Assembly (NCBI RefSeq): GCF_028369295.1
Contig: NZ_JAQMYP010000038.1
Span: forward strand, 1 to 64,000
Length of the DNA: 64,000 nucleotides
Reading direction: 5' to 3'
Source of the DNA: Streptomyces sp. HD
GTDB taxonomy: Bacteria > Actinomycetota > Actinomycetes > Streptomycetales > Streptomycetaceae
Each line of letters starts with the position of its first letter. Position 1 is the stretch's first letter. Below the pieces are notes generated by a model that saw only the letters and a list, made by a program, of their open reading frames with translations, made no database searches and was not told where the DNA came from. The position numbers and the translations under genes are program-made. This document shows positions 62,598-64,000 of this stretch, in pieces.

Positions 62598-63719
62598 ATG
62601 AGTCACATCCTCCCGATCGCACTGATCCTCTTCGCGATCTACTCCTGGTACCGCACACGCAAGAAGTCCGCCCCCAACAGGGCCGGCGGATCCGTACGCA
62701 ACCGGGACCTGCCGAAGGCCGCCGCCGAGCTGGGCTTCCTGCCCGGCGAGCAGTTGGACACCGAACGGGCCTACGCCCCCGACCCGCGGATCACGGCCGT
62801 CAAGGAGGCCGTGCGGGGCGGGGACTGGAAGGCCGCCGCGCAGTTCCTGGCCGAGGCAGGGCGGGACTGGCAGGAGCGCGACCGGCGCTCCAGTGTGCTG
62901 GCCTCGGAGGCTGTCAAGGACGACTCCTGGCTGCTGGCGTGGCGCGCGGAGCGGTCGGAGGACGACCCCGACGTGGCGCTGGTACTCGCCGAGTCGCTGA
63001 TCTATCTGGCCTGGGAGGTGCGGGGCTCGGCGACCGCGAACCACACGACGCGGGAGCAGTTCGCCGGTTTCCACCGGATCCTGGACGAGGCCCGTGAGGC
63101 GTGCGCGCACGCGCAGGCGCTGGCGGGGGACGACCCGTGCCCGTTCATCGTGGAGATACCGCTGGCCAAGGGCCTGGGCTACCCGCACGAGCGGTTCGAG
63201 GAGATCTGGGCCGAGATCGTCAGGCGCGACCCGCACCACCTGGCCGCGCACACCTCCGCGCTCCAGTACTGGTGCGAGAAGTGGCGCGGCTCGCACGAAC
63301 TGGCTCAGTCCTTCGCCCGGTCCGCGGCGGAGAAGGGGGCGCCGGGCCAGTTGCTGAGCCTGCTGCCGCTGGAGGCGTACTTCGAGTACGAGATCCAGCA
63401 CGACGAACTCGAACAGGACGAGTTCTACAAGCGCCCGGAGATCGTCGCCGCGGTCGACGCCGCCCTGGTCGACGTGGCGGCCGCGGCGGCCGAGAACCCG
63501 GACGACTGGCGGCTCGCGCAGATCCGCCATCTGCTGGCCAGCCTGCTGTTCTGGCAGGACAGGTACGAGGCGGCGGTCGAGCAGTTCCGGCTGGTGGACG
63601 GTTACATCGACGCCGTGCCGTGGGCGTACCGCGGTGGCCGGGACGCGAAGATCGAGGCCTATGTGCAGCAGCGGGACTACAGCGCGGCGCAGGTGGTGAA
63701 GGCGCGGGGCGGAATCTGA
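62598..63719 (+). CDS. Membrane-anchored helical protein, paralogue of 59549-60667
   Basis: The 373-residue protein has an N-terminal hydrophobic segment (MSHILPIALILFAIYSWY) followed by basic residues (RTRKKS), then a helical cytoplasmic domain of the DUF4034 type. It shares the central ALQYWCEKWRGSHELAQSFA and C-terminal IRHLLASLLFWQDRYEAAVEQFRLVDGYIDAVPW with its paralogue (VRHLLIFFLVRGERWAEAMDQLIHVDGHVGALPW). Overall similarity is moderate, so the duplication is old. It is preceded by a pyrimidine-rich 130-base gap after the M48 gene. Confidence 0.87.
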   Translation: MSHILPIALILFAIYSWYRTRKKSAPNRAGGSVRNRDLPKAAAELGFLPGEQLDTERAYAPDPRITAVKEAVRGGDWKAAAQFLAEAGRDWQERDRRSSVLASEAVKDDSWLLAWRAERSEDDPDVALVLAESLIYLAWEVRGSATANHTTREQFAGFHRILDEAREACAHAQALAGDDPCPFIVEIPLAKGLGYPHERFEEIWAEIVRRDPHHLAAHTSALQYWCEKWRGSHELAQSFARSAAEKGAPGQLLSLLPLEAYFEYEIQHDELEQDEFYKRPEIVAAVDAALVDVAAAAAENPDDWRLAQIRHLLASLLFWQDRYEAAVEQFRLVDGYIDAVPWAYRGGRDAKIEAYVQQRDYSAAQVVKARGGI

Positions 63720-63843
63720 GGTGGTGGCCGTACGTTGAAGGGCGGGCTGCCCGGTGGGGGCGTGCCCCCACCGGCGTACCGCAGCCGTCGCCCCGGCCCG
63801 TGAGGTCCGCAAGGTTCCCGAGGCCCGCGAGGAAGGAAGCCTC

Positions 63844-64000
63844 ATGCTCTTCGGCCGTACGCCCGTCCTGCCCACCCCCGAGCAGGCGCTGAAGGGCCGT
63901 CCGGAACCGGCCTTCACGGTCCCCGACCGCCACACGGTCCTCGGCAACCCCCTTCTCGGCCCCTACCCCGAGGGCCTGGAGGTCGCCGACTTCGGCCTGG
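63844..64000 (+). CDS. msrA: Peptide methionine sulfoxide reductase A, N-terminal part
   Basis: Only the first 52 codons lie in the window. They read as the N-terminus typical of Streptomyces MsrA (RTPVLPTPEQALKGRPEPAF, HTVLGNPLLGPYPEGLEVADFGL), just before the expected GCFWG catalytic Cys motif. GAAGGAAG precedes the ATG. The enzyme repairs methionine-S-sulfoxide in proteins. Identification rests on recalled family sequence, since the active site is outside the window. Confidence 0.85.
   Translation, partial: MLFGRTPVLPTPEQALKGRPEPAFTVPDRHTVLGNPLLGPYPEGLEVADFGL

Overview
The window is high-GC DNA with Streptomyces-type codon use: near-constant G/C in third positions, GTG and TTG starts, GGAGG-type ribosome sites and many ATGA stop/start overlaps. 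The order chitinase A, GTP-dependent PEP carboxykinase (pckA), mycothiol conjugate amidase (mca), greA, threonine dehydratase, cystathionine gamma-synthase and methionine sulfoxide reductase (msrA, cut by the right edge) resembles, from memory, the chiA-to-msrA part of the Streptomyces coelicolor core chromosome. I see no prophage, integrative element, CRISPR array, rRNA or credible tRNA. This is mostly core chromosome with lineage-specific pieces.

Layout. 1-2.8 kb: an 85-base C run, then a pilin-like anchored protein, a lipoprotein and a DUF3592 membrane protein. 2.9-4.6 kb: secreted GH18 chitinase with a DasR-type operator. 4.7-7.2 kb: a SigE-family sigma factor with a membrane partner. 7.2-8.5 kb: an Nramp-type transporter. 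8.6-12.9 kb: two anti-sigma/sensor-like proteins and a large LuxR regulator that carries an in-frame low-complexity insertion. 13.2-15.0 kb: a secreted M14 carboxypeptidase and an acidic protein. 15.2-22.3 kb: a divergent island that looks like N-acyl-D-amino-acid/D-amino-acid catabolism (GntP/DsdX-type permease, RidA, IclR regulator, PfkB kinase, D-serine-dehydratase-like enzyme, N-acyl-D-amino-acid deacylase). 22.3-27.5 kb: a secreted trypsin-like protease, a Tyr/Asp-rich membrane protein, AlaA aminotransferase, a small unknown protein and an S41 lipoprotein protease of unusual base composition.

27.7-32.0 kb is a compact four-gene operon: anchored solute-binding-like protein, TelA, a solute-binding/VWA fusion lipoprotein, and a small membrane protein. 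It looks like an envelope stress or tellurite-type system. 32.3-38.3 kb holds pckA, a hemolysin-III protein, a DHA2 drug exporter with its TetR regulator, and a ubiquitin-fold/Mut7-C protein. This block is bracketed by a perfect 47-bp inverted repeat. 38.4-45.0 kb is the most striking part: four genes chained by ATGA overlaps that encode a processive-type GT2 synthase, a GT-C membrane glycosyltransferase, a DPM1-like GT2-GtrA protein and a secreted galactose-oxidase-like copper radical enzyme. The set is analogous to CslA/GlxA but with a different gene content.

45.1-64 kb: a YyaL/SPATA20 protein, a possible broken gene, a membrane-anchored NB-ARC/TPR protein whose Walker A lysine is arginine, mca with its small membrane partner and DUF4307 neighbour, greA, a DrrAB-type ABC exporter, threonine dehydratase, MarR, an atypical sigma-like/membrane-protein pair, cystathionine gamma-synthase, and an M48 protease between two paralogous membrane-anchored proteins. 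A dispersed GC-rich repeat family occurs at 18.4, 26.4, 32.05 and 38.35 kb; one copy sits inside the PfkB kinase reading frame.
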